This document shows positions 36,750-53,527 of a stretch of DNA of 64,000 nt, piece after piece (positions within the stretch are counted from its first letter, which is position 1; the number at the start of each line of letters is the position of its first letter). Position numbers and translations under genes: made by a program. The notes beneath the pieces were generated by a model. It did not search any database. It saw only the letters and a list, made by a program, of their open reading frames with translations, and was not told the DNA's origin. Source of the DNA: Rhabditoides inermis (Eukaryota > Nematoda > Chromadorea > Rhabditida > Rhabditidae); assembly GCA_963966185.1 (NCBI GenBank), contig CAWZYM010000416.1, positions 1 through 64,000 of the forward strand, in the 5' to 3' direction.

Positions 36750-37236
36750 ACTCTCTCCCTCTCTCTCTCGCCCTCTCTCTCTCTCTCTATCTCTATCTCT
36801 CTCGCTCTCTCTATCGTGAAACATTGCCTATCAATCAATTAATCAGATGATCAGGTAATCAAATAACCCCAACCCCAATCATCCCCTCGCACGAATTCCA
36901 GCCTTCGATGGAGTCGCTCAGCTAGCATTCGCCATGTCTCCACGTTGAAGCCGTAGAATTTACCAGTGAATCTGGAACATTAAACTTCGAAAACAAATAT
37001 TGAAGAATCAAAAGGATCAAAAATTATTCTTATTGTAATTTGCAAGTGGAACTACTGTCATCGATGACCCATGTAAGCGAGCATTCGGTCAACCCTCATT
37101 GACTATGTTGCTGTTTTGTATCTACTGATAAACAAACATTTTTTAAACTGACTATGACTCGCCTATTTCTGTAAATCGTAGGGTAGAGATCGGATAGAAC
37201 GTATCCTACGCGCAGCGGTGGACCAGCGACCGACAT
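32272..37236 (-). CDS. Ionotropic glutamate receptor-like channel, 16 exons
   Basis: Ligand-gated cation channel subunit of the plasma membrane. Exons on minus: 37163-37236, 36874-36971, 36616-36665, 36230-36328, 36029-36091, 35862-35970, 35576-35651, 35064-35165, 34478-34559, 33459-33536, 33122-33213, 32974-33036, 32828-32924, 32649-32762, 32372-32481, 32272-32317. Phases join throughout to 450 residues. S1 has GRWTGL at 66-71 and R93 before FTP. TM1 is about 131-151. YTAGYTG at 207-213 stands where the SYTANLA signature sits. S2 is about 225-395 and TM4 about 402-424. Intron 1 uses a GC donor. There is no amino-terminal domain and no signal peptide from this ATG, so an upstream exon may be missing. 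The last intron could be retained, giving a stop at 32368. Intron 9 holds an RTE fragment. Confidence 0.85.
33236..33291. repeat. (GA)n microsatellite in receptor intron 10
   Basis: GA run preceded by a G tract, 23 bases from exon 11. It is about ten bases longer than in block 2. Confidence 0.93.
33665..34300 (-). mobile_element. RTE-type LINE 3' fragment in receptor intron 9
   Basis: The minus-strand frame from about 34314 to 33724 reads FKYLGVDISKDKD, LYGSEAWALTEEQ, a run like QRRMERAMLNVSLRDR and VTEWRPFGQKRR. These are the C-terminal part of RTE/BovB-type reverse transcriptases, which is well known in nematodes. It is 5'-truncated downstream of the catalytic motifs. The 13-base word TTGAACCCTCAAA occurs at 33652-33664 and 34301-34313 and may be the target-site duplication, although its right copy overlaps coding sequence. 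The frame is open but cannot make an active enzyme. Confidence 0.8.
34564..35060. other. Receptor intron 8, nothing recognised
   Basis: AT-rich intron sequence between exons 8 and 9 with no repeat or gene that I can name. Confidence 0.5.
35166..35575. repeat. GA/GGGA microsatellite filling receptor intron 7
   Basis: The 410-base intron is nearly all purine on plus, in GAGAGAGG and GGGAGA steps. The pyrimidine-rich minus strand supplies the acceptor CCCCTCCCAG directly before exon 8, so the tract doubles as the polypyrimidine region. Confidence 0.9.
36674..36830. repeat. (CT)n microsatellite in receptor intron 2
   Basis: Uninterrupted CT of about 75 bases followed by an imperfect CT-rich tail. 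Confidence 0.95.
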
Positions 37237-37241
37237 TGGAT

Positions 37242-37295
<54 letters not shown>

Positions 37296-37877
37296 CTATC
37301 CCTCTCTTTCTCTCTTCTCCCTAACTTCCACTCTCTCTCTTTGTTTTACACGTCAGACAAGTTGAAATTCGAGTCACTCTCTTTTTCTCTTCTCTTCACA
37401 TCGAGTTGCAGTGGTTATTTTTCATAGGAGGGAAGAATAATGTGTACGCAAATATTTCTTCGTGCGGCGCGTGATATTTGAATTTGAATGCGATACATAC
37501 AGTGCGCGGAATGTATAGTATAGACAGGGAATTAAATACAAAATGTTTCTGCTGAGGAAGCCATTATGCAGAGAATGAATGAAACGAAGGCAAAAAATGG
37601 GAAACAAACATTCAGATCTGCAGCAGATATGACGTCGAATTGTTGCTAAAAGCGTCGTTGGTCCCAGTGCCAACCAACAAACCGCATTGTCGAATAGATC
37701 TGCGGACTGACATGATGTTGAAACGTACTTAGATGGTGGAATATGGCCTTTTACGGTAATGAATCATAGAAGTCGAAAGGAAGAGCATAACTAAATTATT
37801 CAAAATTTATACGGAACACAAAACATACACAGAAAGACACCGGGAAAGATATGGTATAAGCGTGCGGAACGTCAAAA
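37237..37877. other. Spacer between receptor and RING gene
   Basis: Contains a (CT)n tract at 37243-37293, then AT-rich sequence. It would hold the receptor promoter or a missing 5' exon. The minus frame at 37422-37673 has no recognisable domain. Confidence 0.5.
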
Positions 37878-38963
37878 TTAGCAGAATGTGTATACGGTAA
37901 GTCGACTGGTATCATTTATGTTGAGAATGGGAACTGACAGACTGAGAGAGGTGGGCAGAGTCCGGTTGTGGAGTAGACGGCGCACCTGCCTGACCTGGTC
38001 GCGGAAGTGCCGCGCCCTTTCGCGCATCTCACGCGCCTCTTTCCGCGCCTCGCGCAACTCACGCTCCCTATCCGGAAGGGTGAAGACACAAGTGGCAGTG
38101 GAGTGATCCAGGTCGGCACACTCCACGATAGAACGCTGCCTCTCTGAAATGTCATTATTAATTAATAATCGATCGGTATCGATTGATTTGTTTGCTCACC
38201 TGGATGAGATTGGAGGTAGAAATCGAGCATTGAATCGAAAGTGGGATCCTTCTTCAGTTCATTGGCGGGAGAGCGACACTGGAAACATTCATTGAGTTTA
38301 TTGACTATTTATTTTGACTCGTTTTGACAATTTTAGTCATGAATGTAATATATTTTATAATATTTGCTATCATTGATTGTCAAATAGCCGGAGGCTCAAA
38401 TGCATATTACTTTTTTAGTGCGCACTCACCGTGGGACAAGTAGGTTTGATGCTCGCATGAAACCAGCGAGAAATGCACCCGGAACAGAAACGATGCAGAC
38501 ACGGGATGATACTGTAATGAGAGAATACAGTATACCACACAGAACTACAGTATTCCCAACTCACGTGACAGGCTTGTACACTGTATCGGAGCAGATGACA
38601 CAGGTAAAGAGGTCTTGATCGAGGGTGGGGGAAGGAAGAGAGAGGGTGGAAGGCTCGAAGACCGTCCTATCCAGCACAGTCTTCGCGAACTCATTCGGCC
38701 ACTGCCAGAAGGTCGTGTCGCGCGCGTCCAACGCATCCTTCACGGCCGGGGACGGGGCGCGCTTACTGGAAGGAGGAGTACGGTAACAATGACGTCACCG
38801 ACATAAACACGGACGATAATGAACATCACAGACAGTAGTAAGAATGACGTCACTGACATCAACGATGATTACGACGTCTACAGTTATCCGGCAGATGTAT
38901 ACGGTACCTCTTCTTGCCACGCAGTCGGCGCAGAGCGTTGGAGAGTCGAGCGAGGAGTTTCAT
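37878..38963 (-). CDS. CHFR-like RING-finger protein, 5 exons, 227 aa
   Basis: Probable E3 ubiquitin ligase. Exons on minus: 38908-38963, 38565-38765, 38430-38511, 38200-38278, 37878-38143. All junctions are GT-AG and join in phase from ATG 38961-38963 to TAA 37878-37880. A complete C3HC4 RING uses C74, C77, C90, H92, C95, C98, C111 and C114, so zinc binding and E2 recruitment are expected. The next segment, with FYLQSHPERQRS, resembles the piece after the RING in CHFR. Residues 163-198 are rich in R and E and probably helical or coiled coil. The FHA domain of CHFR is absent; the N-terminus is short and basic. CHFR identity rests on pattern memory, while the RING itself is certain. It is head to head with the chemoreceptor gene. 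Confidence 0.87.
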
Positions 38964-39883
38964 AGCGGAATGAGGTGAGTGATCGGGTGATGAGTATTTA
39001 TGCGGTCGAGTGAGTGGAGTGAGTGGTGAGACCCAGCCGGAGGGAGAGACCGCGAGACCGCGGGCTATCTTCATCCATGTCCAAGTCCAATTTGACTTTG
39101 CGACACGGTCCCCTTTTTACGCGCAAATTGGAGACAAAGAGAGAGTAGCCGAGCACAGAGCCGCGGGCAACCACCCACTCCAATCAGGTGAGATGCTCCG
39201 TTCGAACGACCGTGAAGCGATTTATATTGATAATCGTTGAATTAAGTGAAATGAACAAAACTACAGTATACCACACCACGGTCCGGATAGTTGCACAGTC
39301 GAGAGCGGTCAGGCCCACGACCGCGCCGCACACACGCGACGCTCTGCTCTTTTGCGAATTTGCCAGCAAGCGGTTGAGCGCGATAATTTCTCGCTTGTAA
39401 TCGCTACGCGCTCATTCACTCGCGGGGCAGCCTGCGCGCCAGCCGCTCTCTCTGTGAGGCGCGCTGTGCAACTATCCGGGCCGTGCACACTATTCCCAAC
39501 TCACGTAACAGGCTTGTATACGGTATCGGGATTGTATACGGTATGTAATGTATACGTTGAAGTTATTGCGGCGGGGAGGAGACGTAAAGAACTGTCTGAA
39601 TATTGCAAGTGAGTAAATTTTCTGCATCAGAATCAAACTAGAATTGGAATAATTGTCTCTAATCAAGCAACATTTTTTTTCAAATACTCGTTAGCAGCTC
39701 GTTAACGAATTTAGCAACCGTAATAATTTATGACACCTTTACATCGGTGTGTGTGTGACTTTTGCACAAAAAAGAAAGCAGACGAGAAAAACAAGATTTG
39801 TGGTGGCTGTCAATGAGCAGTATCTAACTATAGAAAATAATGAGGGTATAAAAGCAAAAAGCCTAATCAGACGCCGATTGAAG
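38964..39883. promoter_or_regulatory. Shared upstream region of the RING and chemoreceptor genes
   Basis: The two genes diverge from this 920-base stretch, which therefore probably holds both promoters. No TATA box or known site is asserted. It contains a fragment near 39490-39530 that repeats the exon 2/donor junction of the RING gene (38551-38590) with a few changes. Words of CTACAGTAT type occur around 39263 and 38545. Confidence 0.4.
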
Positions 39884-43390
<3,507 letters not shown>

Positions 43391-44215
43391 GCGTCGCCTC
43401 CCTATAAGAACAACAACAAGTACTTACACGAGTATTAAAAAAAATGAATGCCTAAATTTACATTCAAACAATTGCTTTTTTTTCTCTTCTCTAGAAATTG
43501 TTTAATCATGCCCTCAAAATTACTCGCGCAAAAAGCCTCTTTGTGAAAACTTATTCCATAAATAGGAATAATTTGTATAAATACTCCATGTACAGTACAA
43601 TCCGTAAATAGTAGACATTTTGAAGAAATAACTAGGTCGCGATCGATAAAGATTTCGGACGATTTCTGAAACACTAATTTAAAAAAGTACATTTTAAAAG
43701 GATGGTTTTGCTTTTAAAAAAATGTAAAATATGTAGTAGTTCAATCTCACATCGCGCGTCCAGAGAGAGAGAGAGAGCTAAAAAGAGCCCGTTGAATAGT
43801 TCATCTTGATTCGATATTGTCAAATCAGGACATTCAAACTTGTTAAGTTTCTGAGATGTTCATGTGACTAGTTCCCAACAACACTGCACTGGACTATTAC
43901 ATATTAGTGGAATAGAAAAATCTTTGCTTTGAAAACTTTTTTCAAATATGTGATTGTTTATGTTACAGGTTCCTGTTTCTGTTTCGTTATTTATGAAAAG
44001 GTATTCACGAGAAAAAATGATTTCAACCGACTGTATCACTTCGTCTTTCAAATGGAGAGGGGCCGTGAAAAACGCGGTCATCAGCGTCAATTTTTTTAGT
44101 TCGTATTATTAATGTCATGTTTGTAAAATATAACACTACTTTGAATTACAATTTACTACTTGTTTACCCTGAAATAAAACTTTAATGGTCTCGCACAGAA
44201 CGAGAAAAATAAATG
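43391..44215. other. Spacer between chemoreceptor and block 2
   Basis: AT-rich, unique in this window, no gene recognised. It carries the chemoreceptor 3' end and stops where block 2 begins. Confidence 0.6.
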
Positions 44216-45084
44216 CACTATCCACGCTCACTCGTGGAATCCATGCATGCGCGTCACGTGAGTACTGTATGATGGCGTGGGTAGTGAACGGAATATAGTG
44301 AACTTCATCGGAACCATATGAAACATGGTATATTCCTGATTCGGAAAACGAGACACAATCGATTATGATATCAGTGTTTTATCAAAAGTGCATTCTGACA
44401 TTTCGAGTGTCTTTTCAGAAGTTGACCTAGTGACACCAGCAGTCGCGCAGCAGACTGTAACCGCTCAAGGCAGAGTAGCCATATGCGATTGGATGGCAAT
44501 AGGAGGGACTGGATGCACTAAACGGGCTTCGTTTTATCGGGGGTCATATATGCAATTCAAATAAGAAATTATGTCTCCAAATGTAGCTCACAAACAAAAC
44601 AATAAAAATCGGAAGCAGTTATTCTTATCAAAATCGGAAAAGTGTGACCTGTCGAAACGGCAAAGTGACGTCAACTCATGATGTCGTGATGAGTGAAACA
44701 TGTTTCATTTTTCGCTCAAAACATGTTTCCAACGTTAGTAATGTTTGTTTTTGATGAAAATAGTAAAATAAGAAGATATAGTGTTCGGGCCCACACGGTC
44801 CCACACCGGGGGCACAGAGTGAGCCCGTCGGGCCCACACGGTCCCACACCGGGGACACTCAGTGGGACCGCCGGTCCCACAGGGTGTGAGCCCGAAAAAA
44901 ATCAAAATCAAAATTTCAAAATTCTGTAAACGCAGATCGATGCGGAATGCTTTTCTCATTATGTATACAAAATTTCATGAGAAAATATTTCGATATGATC
45001 TATTACGGGGCGCGGGCCCACTCGGGCCCACACCGGGGGCACTCGGGCCCACACTTTTGCTATTCCATGTGGCGAGTAGTGTAT
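44216..45084. mobile_element. Truncated right arm of the long inverted repeat
   Basis: Equivalent to 2453-3321. Without its partner arm it cannot fold as in block 1. Confidence 0.85.
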
Positions 45085-45088
45085 GTGA

Positions 45089-45202
45089 TTACCCTACACA
45101 CCTACCCTACACACTTTATTTACCCTACAAACTTACTCTACACACTCACCCTACACACTTTAGTTGCCCTACAAACTTACCCTACACACTTTAGTTACCC
45201 TG
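45089..45202. repeat. CCCTACA-type short repeat
   Basis: Copy of 3326-3439. Confidence 0.85.
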
Positions 45203-45331
45203 CACATTTACATCACGTATACATCACAACATCACATATACATCACATATACATCACGTATACATCACGTGATGTTTACGTGATGTATGTGATGTTAACG
45301 TGATGTATACGTAATGTATATGTGATGTACC
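45203..45331. repeat. 11-bp minisatellite with orientation switch
   Basis: Copy of 3440-3568. Confidence 0.9.
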
Positions 45332-45348
45332 CTACACACTTTAGTTAC

Positions 45349-46467
<1,119 letters not shown>

Positions 46468-46708
46468 ATACATCACATATACATTACGTATACATCACGT
46501 ATACATCACATATACATTACGTATACATCACGTAAACATCACATAAATCGCATATACATTACGTATACATCACGTAAACATCACATACATCACGTAAACA
46601 TCACGTGATGTATACGTGATGTATATGTGATGTATATGTGATGTTGTGATGTATACGTGATGTATATGTGATGTATATGTGATGTATATGTGATGTTTAT
46701 GTGATGTA
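46468..46708. repeat. 11-bp minisatellite array
   Basis: Copy of 4791-5031. Confidence 0.9.
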
Positions 46709-47233
46709 CTGTCCCGATCACAAGCTTTGACCATTCGGCAGTGACGTCCCGGCCCGGGCCGTGACATAGCGTGAAATTGATTATATCTCGTTATCAGATT
46801 AAACTAAAAATAAACCAAGATCACCATTAAATTCAGCGTGCATGATTTGCCCGGAAAGCATAATTCAATCTCATTTTCATCATTCAAATTGACATCCGGG
46901 TGCCCATGTGAGAAACACGGTTCAGCATGAAAAGAAGCCGCTGTGATGGAAGTCACATTGAGTATAGATAAACGAACTTTCGGATTTTTACATATCTATA
47001 TGTTGTTGATCTATATACAAAAAATTACAGTGAATATTATTTCACTCGTCGAGAAATTTCGATGCAAAGTGGCCGTTTCAAATTGACATCATTTGATCTA
47101 GACGCTTTTGAAATGCTCAATGACGTCCGATCGAAATGAGAGTTGCACCTCTGAACTTCCAATCTTTCACTCCATATTATGATAATGTTGTTTCAAAATT
47201 TCGTTTTCGTGATTTCCACTATGTGGAAATCAC
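46709..47233. mobile_element. Hairpin-ended 0.5-kb repeat element
   Basis: Copy of 5032-5556; one base in the tRNA-like motif differs (near 46739). Confidence 0.55.
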
Positions 47234-47344
47234 GCACTTTATTCATCACGCACGCACACTACACACTTTATTTACCCTACAAACTTACTCTACACACTCA
47301 CCCTACACACTTTAGTTACCCTACAAACTTACCCTACACATTTA

Positions 47345-49425
47345 CATCACGTATACATCACAACTTCACATATACATCACATATACATCACGTATACATC
47401 ACGTGATGTTTACGTGATGTATGTGATGTTTACGTGATGTATACGTAATGTATATGTGATGTACCCTACACACTTTAGTTACATATACATCACATATACA
47501 TCACGTATACATCACATATACATCACATATACATCACATATATATCACGTATACATCACATATACATTACGTATACATCACGTATACATCACATATACAT
47601 TACGTATACATCACGTAAACATCACATACATCACGTAAACATCACGTGATGTATACGTGATGTATATGTGATGTATATGTGATGTTGTGATGTATACGTG
47701 ATGTGTATGTGATGTATAAGTGATGTATATTTGATGTGTATGTGATGTATACGTGATGTATACGTGATGTATATGTGATGTAAACGTGATGTATACGTGA
47801 TGTATACGTGATGTATACGTGATGTATACGTGATGTATACGTGATGTATACGTGATGTATACGTGATGTATATGTGATGTATATGTGATGTATATGTGAT
47901 GTATATGTGATGTATATGTGATGTATACGTGATGTATGTATACGTGATGTATACGTTATGTATACGTGATGTATACGTGATGTATACGTGATGTATATGT
48001 GATGTATATGTGATGTATATGTGATGTATATGTGATGTATATATGATGTATATGTGATGTATATGTGATGTATATGTGATGTATATGTGATGTATATGTG
48101 ATGTATATGTGATGTATATGTGATGTATATGTGATGTGTATGTGATGTATACGTGATGTATATGTGATGTATACGTGATGTGTACGTGATGTATACGTGA
48201 TGTATACGTGATGTATACGTTATGTATACGTGATGTATACGTGATGTATATGTGATGTATACGTGATGTATATGTGATGTATATGTGATGTATATGTGAT
48301 GTATATGTGATGTATATGTGATGTATACGTGGGTAACCAAAGTGTGTAGGGTGAGTGTGTCACGTATACATCACGTATACATCATGTATACATCACATTT
48401 ACATCACATATACATCACGTATACATCACGTATACATCACATATGCATCACGTATACATCACATATACATCACATATACATCACATATACATCACATATA
48501 CATCACGTATACATCACGTATACATCACGTATACATCACGTATACATCACGTATACATCACATATACATCACATACACATCACATATACATCACATATAC
48601 ATCACGTATACATCACATACACATCACATATACATCACATATACATCACGTATACATCACAACATCACATATACATCACATATACATCACGTATACATCA
48701 CGTATACATCACTTATACATCACATATACATCACGTATACATCACGTATACATCACTTATACATCACATATACATCACGTATACATCACGTATACATCAC
48801 ATATACATCACGTATACATCACGTATACATCACGTATACATCACGTATACATCACGTATACATCACGTATACATCACGTATACATCACATACACATCACA
48901 TATACATCACATATACATCACGTATACATCACAACATCACATATACATCACATATACATCACGTATACATCACGTATACATCACTTATACATCACATATA
49001 CATCACGTATACATCACATATACATCACGTATACATCACATATACATCACGTATACATCACATATACATCACATATACATCACGTATAGATCACGTATAC
49101 ATCACATATACATCACGTATACATCACATATACATCACATATACATTACGTATAGATCACGTATACACCACGTATACATCACATATACATCACATCTACA
49201 TCACATATACATCGCGTATACATCACATATACATCACGTAAACATCACGTATACATCAACGTATACATCACGTATACATCAACGCATTGTTGTAACATTG
49301 AGTAACATTGTTGTAACATTCTGTAACGCATCACATATACATCACATACACATCACATATACATCACATACACATCACGTATACATCACATACACATCAC
49401 ATATACATAACATATACATCACATA
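47345..49425. repeat. 11-bp minisatellite, main array
   Basis: Copy of 15404-17484 with the same switches and spacers. Confidence 0.93.
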
Positions 49426-49426
49426 T

Positions 49427-49648
49427 AATAGGCGTAGGGATGGGTTCCTTCGGTACTACTGTAGGACTATGAATAACCGCTCCTCGTTCCAGTGGTACTT
49501 TGTCCGCGATCTCGCGGTGCATGCGGTTCCCCGGAGGCGTGGACGGACTTCGGCGACCCGGGAGAAGCACAAGTCAACCGATTCGCAGAGACAGGTGGGT
49601 GGGGAAAGCGCGTCTAACAACGTGTCTGTTGCCGCCACTTCTCAGTAA
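49427..49648 (+). CDS. LINE ORF1, C-terminal remnant, copy 3
   Basis: As at 7739-7960, including the TAATG overlap. Confidence 0.6.
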   Translation, partial: NRRRDGFLRYYCRTMNNRSSFQWYFVRDLAVHAVPRRRGRTSATREKHKSTDSQRQVGGESASNNVSVAATSQ

Positions 49649-52452
49649 TGGTTACTTCCGCAAACAACTATTTTAGCCTCTTTACCAGTAATATTCGTAG
49701 TTTTAAAAACTCCCTGCAGCTTATAACTGCTTCTTTTCATTCTCTGTCTGTGATTGGTGTTTTGACGGAGATTTGGACACGGGATGAGAAATCGATTCCA
49801 ATTTTCCCTCGGCGCGTCACTCACGCTGCCTGTCGATCAGATCGAAGAGGCGGAGGTGTCATGATTAGTGTTCCTTCGAATTTGGGATCTACTTTACTCG
49901 CACAAATTAGCCTGGATGATCTTGATGCGGTAGCTTCTAAAATATCCTTCCCTAATGGCTCTAGAGTTATAGTTATTGGAGTATATCGGCACCCGCGAAG
50001 CTCACCAAATTTCACTCACCATCTGGAAACGTTTATTGCCCGTTTCAATATAGATTGTCCGGTTATAATTACAGGTGATTTTAATTTCCCAGAAATCAAT
50101 TGGCGTGATAATACATCTAGCGAACCAAAATCATTTGACTTTGTTGGATTATGCAACACATTGGGCCTTTCTCAGCATGTCAACTTCCCCACTCGCGGAT
50201 ATAACATATTAGATTTGATACTTTGTAATGACCGTTCCTTGATTTTCAACGTAAAACCTGGAATTCAAATTTCAGATCATGTATCAGTAGAGTGTTCCTT
50301 AAATATACCACTATCACCATCTTGTGACAATGTTGAGAAAACCTACTTTGACAACAGAAATGGAGACTATGCCGCGATGTGCCATGATCTCGCTGCTATT
50401 GATTGGGTCTCACAGTTTGGACAATGTACTGATATAGATCAAAAGTACAATGTTCTTACTTGTTACATACACGACTCTATCAACATAAGAGTACCAATTC
50501 TTACAATCAAGAGCGCGAAAAAGTTTCCCTCATGGCTGTTATCTAAGAAACTGAAAATTAGAAAATTGTTTGATAAACAGAAACACACCAAGGATCCAGA
50601 TGATATATATACCTATAAGAATGCGACAAAACTTTATAAGCAAGACGTGAAAAGCTATCTCATTGAACGCGAACGCAGTATTTTGAAAAAAGGCTCCCCA
50701 GCTGAATATTGGAACTATATCAAGAAACGCACTGTTGGCAAAGCAGACATTCTGTTCCTTTCTGATGGGAAAAACCTTGTCTCTGATGATTTCGAAAGAG
50801 CACAGATGTTTAACAAACATTTTTCTGATGTATTTATAAGAGATGACCATAAACCATTCTCAGCGCAAAGTAAGACATCTGTTAGCCTGATGAATATAAA
50901 TCTGGATCCGGATCGTGTTTATACATATTTGAAGCACTTCAAACGAAAACTCTCATATGGACCGGACAACATACCTAGTATTGTGCTGCAATCATTAGCT
51001 GTTGTACTCGCTGAACCTTTGTCCATGATTTTCAAGGAATCTTTAACCACAGGCAACATGCCGAACCTTTGGAAACAATCTATAGTAGTGCCGGTCCATA
51101 AGAAAGATGATCCTTCTATTGTAAATAACTACCGCCCTATTTCGCTCACTTGTACAAGTTGTAGAGTGCTTGAGCGGATGTTAGTCTATGAGATGCGTAC
51201 ACATCTTTGGTCTAATCATCTTGTCGCACCTCAGCAGTTTGGGTTCCTAGATGGACGCTCTACCATTTCACAGATGGTGGAGTATGTCTCATTTATTAGT
51301 AGCGAATTGGGTGCAAAACGGATAGTCGATAGTATATATCTTGATGTTGCGAAGGCTTTTGACACTGTTTCGCACAGACGATTAATACAAATCTGTGATG
51401 CGTATGGATTCCGCGGCAATCTCCTTAGATGGCTACAAAACTACTTGACTGGAAGGACCCAATGTGTGCGTATATCCAACAAATTATCTGATTGGTTAGA
51501 TGTTTTATCTGGAGTACCTCAAGGAAGTGTTGTAGGTCCTCTCATGTTCTTGTTGTATGTCAACGATATCGGAGTCGTTATCGAACATAGTAAATTTCAC
51601 ATTTATGCAGACGATCTAAAACTCTACCTGTCATCGAGTACTCCCTGTTTCGAGTCAAAATTGATATCCGATCTTCGTCGGATAGCTAAATTTTTCATTG
51701 ACAGACAAATGAAACTGTCAGTTTCTAAATGTGAGTGTATGCATTTTGGCAAGAATAATCCTATGTATTCATACACATGTGAGGGTCAACCTTTACGTTC
51801 GGTGCGTAATATACGCGATCTAGGTATTCAACTCAATTTTGACCTCAGTCCCGATAGTCATATTTCAAAACAAGTACGAAAAGCATCTGCCCTTGCTATA
51901 CTTGTTCCGCGGACTTTCTCCTATTCGAAAGATTTATATAGAAATTTATTCATATACAAAATCAGACCGATTCTCGAATACGGCAGTGAAGTGTTATGTC
52001 TAATGAACAAAACTTTCACGAATGCATTGGAAAAGACACAACGAAAGTTCACAAAGGCAATATTTCCGAAAATGAGCTACGCGAACCGTCTCGAGTCTCT
52101 CCAACTGGAAACACTAAATATGCGTAGAATGAAAAGCAACCTTACCCTAGTACATAGCTATATGTATGGATATATCAAGTCAGAAAACCCTTTTGACGTC
52201 ATTGATTCCAAGTCAAGATCATCTAGGAACCGTTCCAATGGGTATAAACTTCACAGTAACGCCAAAAACACAATTCAACAGTCTTTTATAATTCATTCGG
52301 TTGTTAACACTTGGAACTTGCTTCCTCAAACCGTTGTAAATATTCCCGATAAACACCAATTCAGAAAGAGCTTAAATAATCATATAAATTTCCATAGTAA
52401 AAACGGCACTATTTTCAGTTCACTTAAAATACAAGACCCCACTAATCTCTAA
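49648..52452 (+). CDS. LINE ORF2: endonuclease/reverse transcriptase, copy 3
   Basis: 934 codons with all endonuclease and reverse transcriptase motifs. The translation differs from copies 1 and 2 only at residue 7 (Asn instead of Lys, from AAA to AAC), outside any catalytic motif. Confidence 0.95.
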   Translation: MVTSANNYFSLFTSNIRSFKNSLQLITASFHSLSVIGVLTEIWTRDEKSIPIFPRRVTHAACRSDRRGGGVMISVPSNLGSTLLAQISLDDLDAVASKISFPNGSRVIVIGVYRHPRSSPNFTHHLETFIARFNIDCPVIITGDFNFPEINWRDNTSSEPKSFDFVGLCNTLGLSQHVNFPTRGYNILDLILCNDRSLIFNVKPGIQISDHVSVECSLNIPLSPSCDNVEKTYFDNRNGDYAAMCHDLAAIDWVSQFGQCTDIDQKYNVLTCYIHDSINIRVPILTIKSAKKFPSWLLSKKLKIRKLFDKQKHTKDPDDIYTYKNATKLYKQDVKSYLIERERSILKKGSPAEYWNYIKKRTVGKADILFLSDGKNLVSDDFERAQMFNKHFSDVFIRDDHKPFSAQSKTSVSLMNINLDPDRVYTYLKHFKRKLSYGPDNIPSIVLQSLAVVLAEPLSMIFKESLTTGNMPNLWKQSIVVPVHKKDDPSIVNNYRPISLTCTSCRVLERMLVYEMRTHLWSNHLVAPQQFGFLDGRSTISQMVEYVSFISSELGAKRIVDSIYLDVAKAFDTVSHRRLIQICDAYGFRGNLLRWLQNYLTGRTQCVRISNKLSDWLDVLSGVPQGSVVGPLMFLLYVNDIGVVIEHSKFHIYADDLKLYLSSSTPCFESKLISDLRRIAKFFIDRQMKLSVSKCECMHFGKNNPMYSYTCEGQPLRSVRNIRDLGIQLNFDLSPDSHISKQVRKASALAILVPRTFSYSKDLYRNLFIYKIRPILEYGSEVLCLMNKTFTNALEKTQRKFTKAIFPKMSYANRLESLQLETLNMRRMKSNLTLVHSYMYGYIKSENPFDVIDSKSRSSRNRSNGYKLHSNAKNTIQQSFIIHSVVNTWNLLPQTVVNIPDKHQFRKSLNNHINFHSKNGTIFSSLKIQDPTNL

Positions 52453-52738
52453 AATATGAAGCTGGGGCAACTCTTATTCAGAAGTGGTGACAAACGGCAC
52501 ATATAGATCGTTTTTCTCACTCACTTTTATCTCGTTTCGGGTGATGAGATTGCACTTTCCCTACATAGATCATGTTAACTCTGATTTCTGGGGAGAGTGC
52601 GGATGTACCGGGTCGCAGGGATACGGACCGACGACGGGGGCTGCTGTCTCCCGAGCATCTTATTGTATCTCCTTCTCTTATCCCGTGTTATCACCAAAAT
52701 TCATATGAATAAACTATATATATATACATCACATATAC

Positions 52739-53488
52739 ATTAGAGAGGGCGCGCAGCGCCCTCTCTTTTGGCTTAGGATAGGGCTCGCGCTAGAATTTTC
52801 AAGAAGCGATATCCAAAGGTCACGTTAGCAACACTGTGCACTCATCCAATTCATGTTAGTTAGATTCACACAGTTCCGTAGATCAGATCACTGGTTGACG
52901 GCATCTTTGTATCTTTTCTCCGAAAGAAGCTATGAGCGATCGCGCGCACCCATGAGGCGAGAGGCCAGCGTGTGGGTGTGTGGGTGTGTGTGTGTGGACC
53001 GTTTCCAGTCAACGCTGGCTGCTAGCTCTCTCCCGGTGGGCGGGACGCGAGAGAGAGAGCGCGAGAGAGCACGCTGATAGCAGAGGGCGCAGACGAGGCA
53101 GACATGCACTTATGCCACCGCGAATGCATAGAATTGTGTCGTGCGTTTCTATACAAAACTATGAAAATCCATATACGCAACATGAACTGCAGTCTGTAGT
53201 AGTAAATTACTTGCTACCACCGTTTCTCTTCCATCATAGTTCTGTGCGTACAATGAAAGAAGAACTTGGCAATAAGTAAGAGAAGAAATTTCTATGAAAT
53301 TCAACAAAAGCACATGTATTATCTGTTAAAAGTACTTGCGTAAAGAGAGTCAGTTTGTCTTAACCCAATTCAACAAAAGCTCATGCATAAAACGTTTACA
53401 AATACTAACACAAACCTGCACATCCCGGACCGTTGACACTACATAACATATGAAATATGAGAATACAAATAATGTCAATGTTAGAGTT

Positions 53489-53527
<39 letters not shown>

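Larger units (their letters stand above)
49426..52723 (+). mobile_element. CR1/Jockey-like LINE, copy 3
   Basis: Same junctions as copies 1 and 2, so it was copied with its surroundings. Confidence 0.88.
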
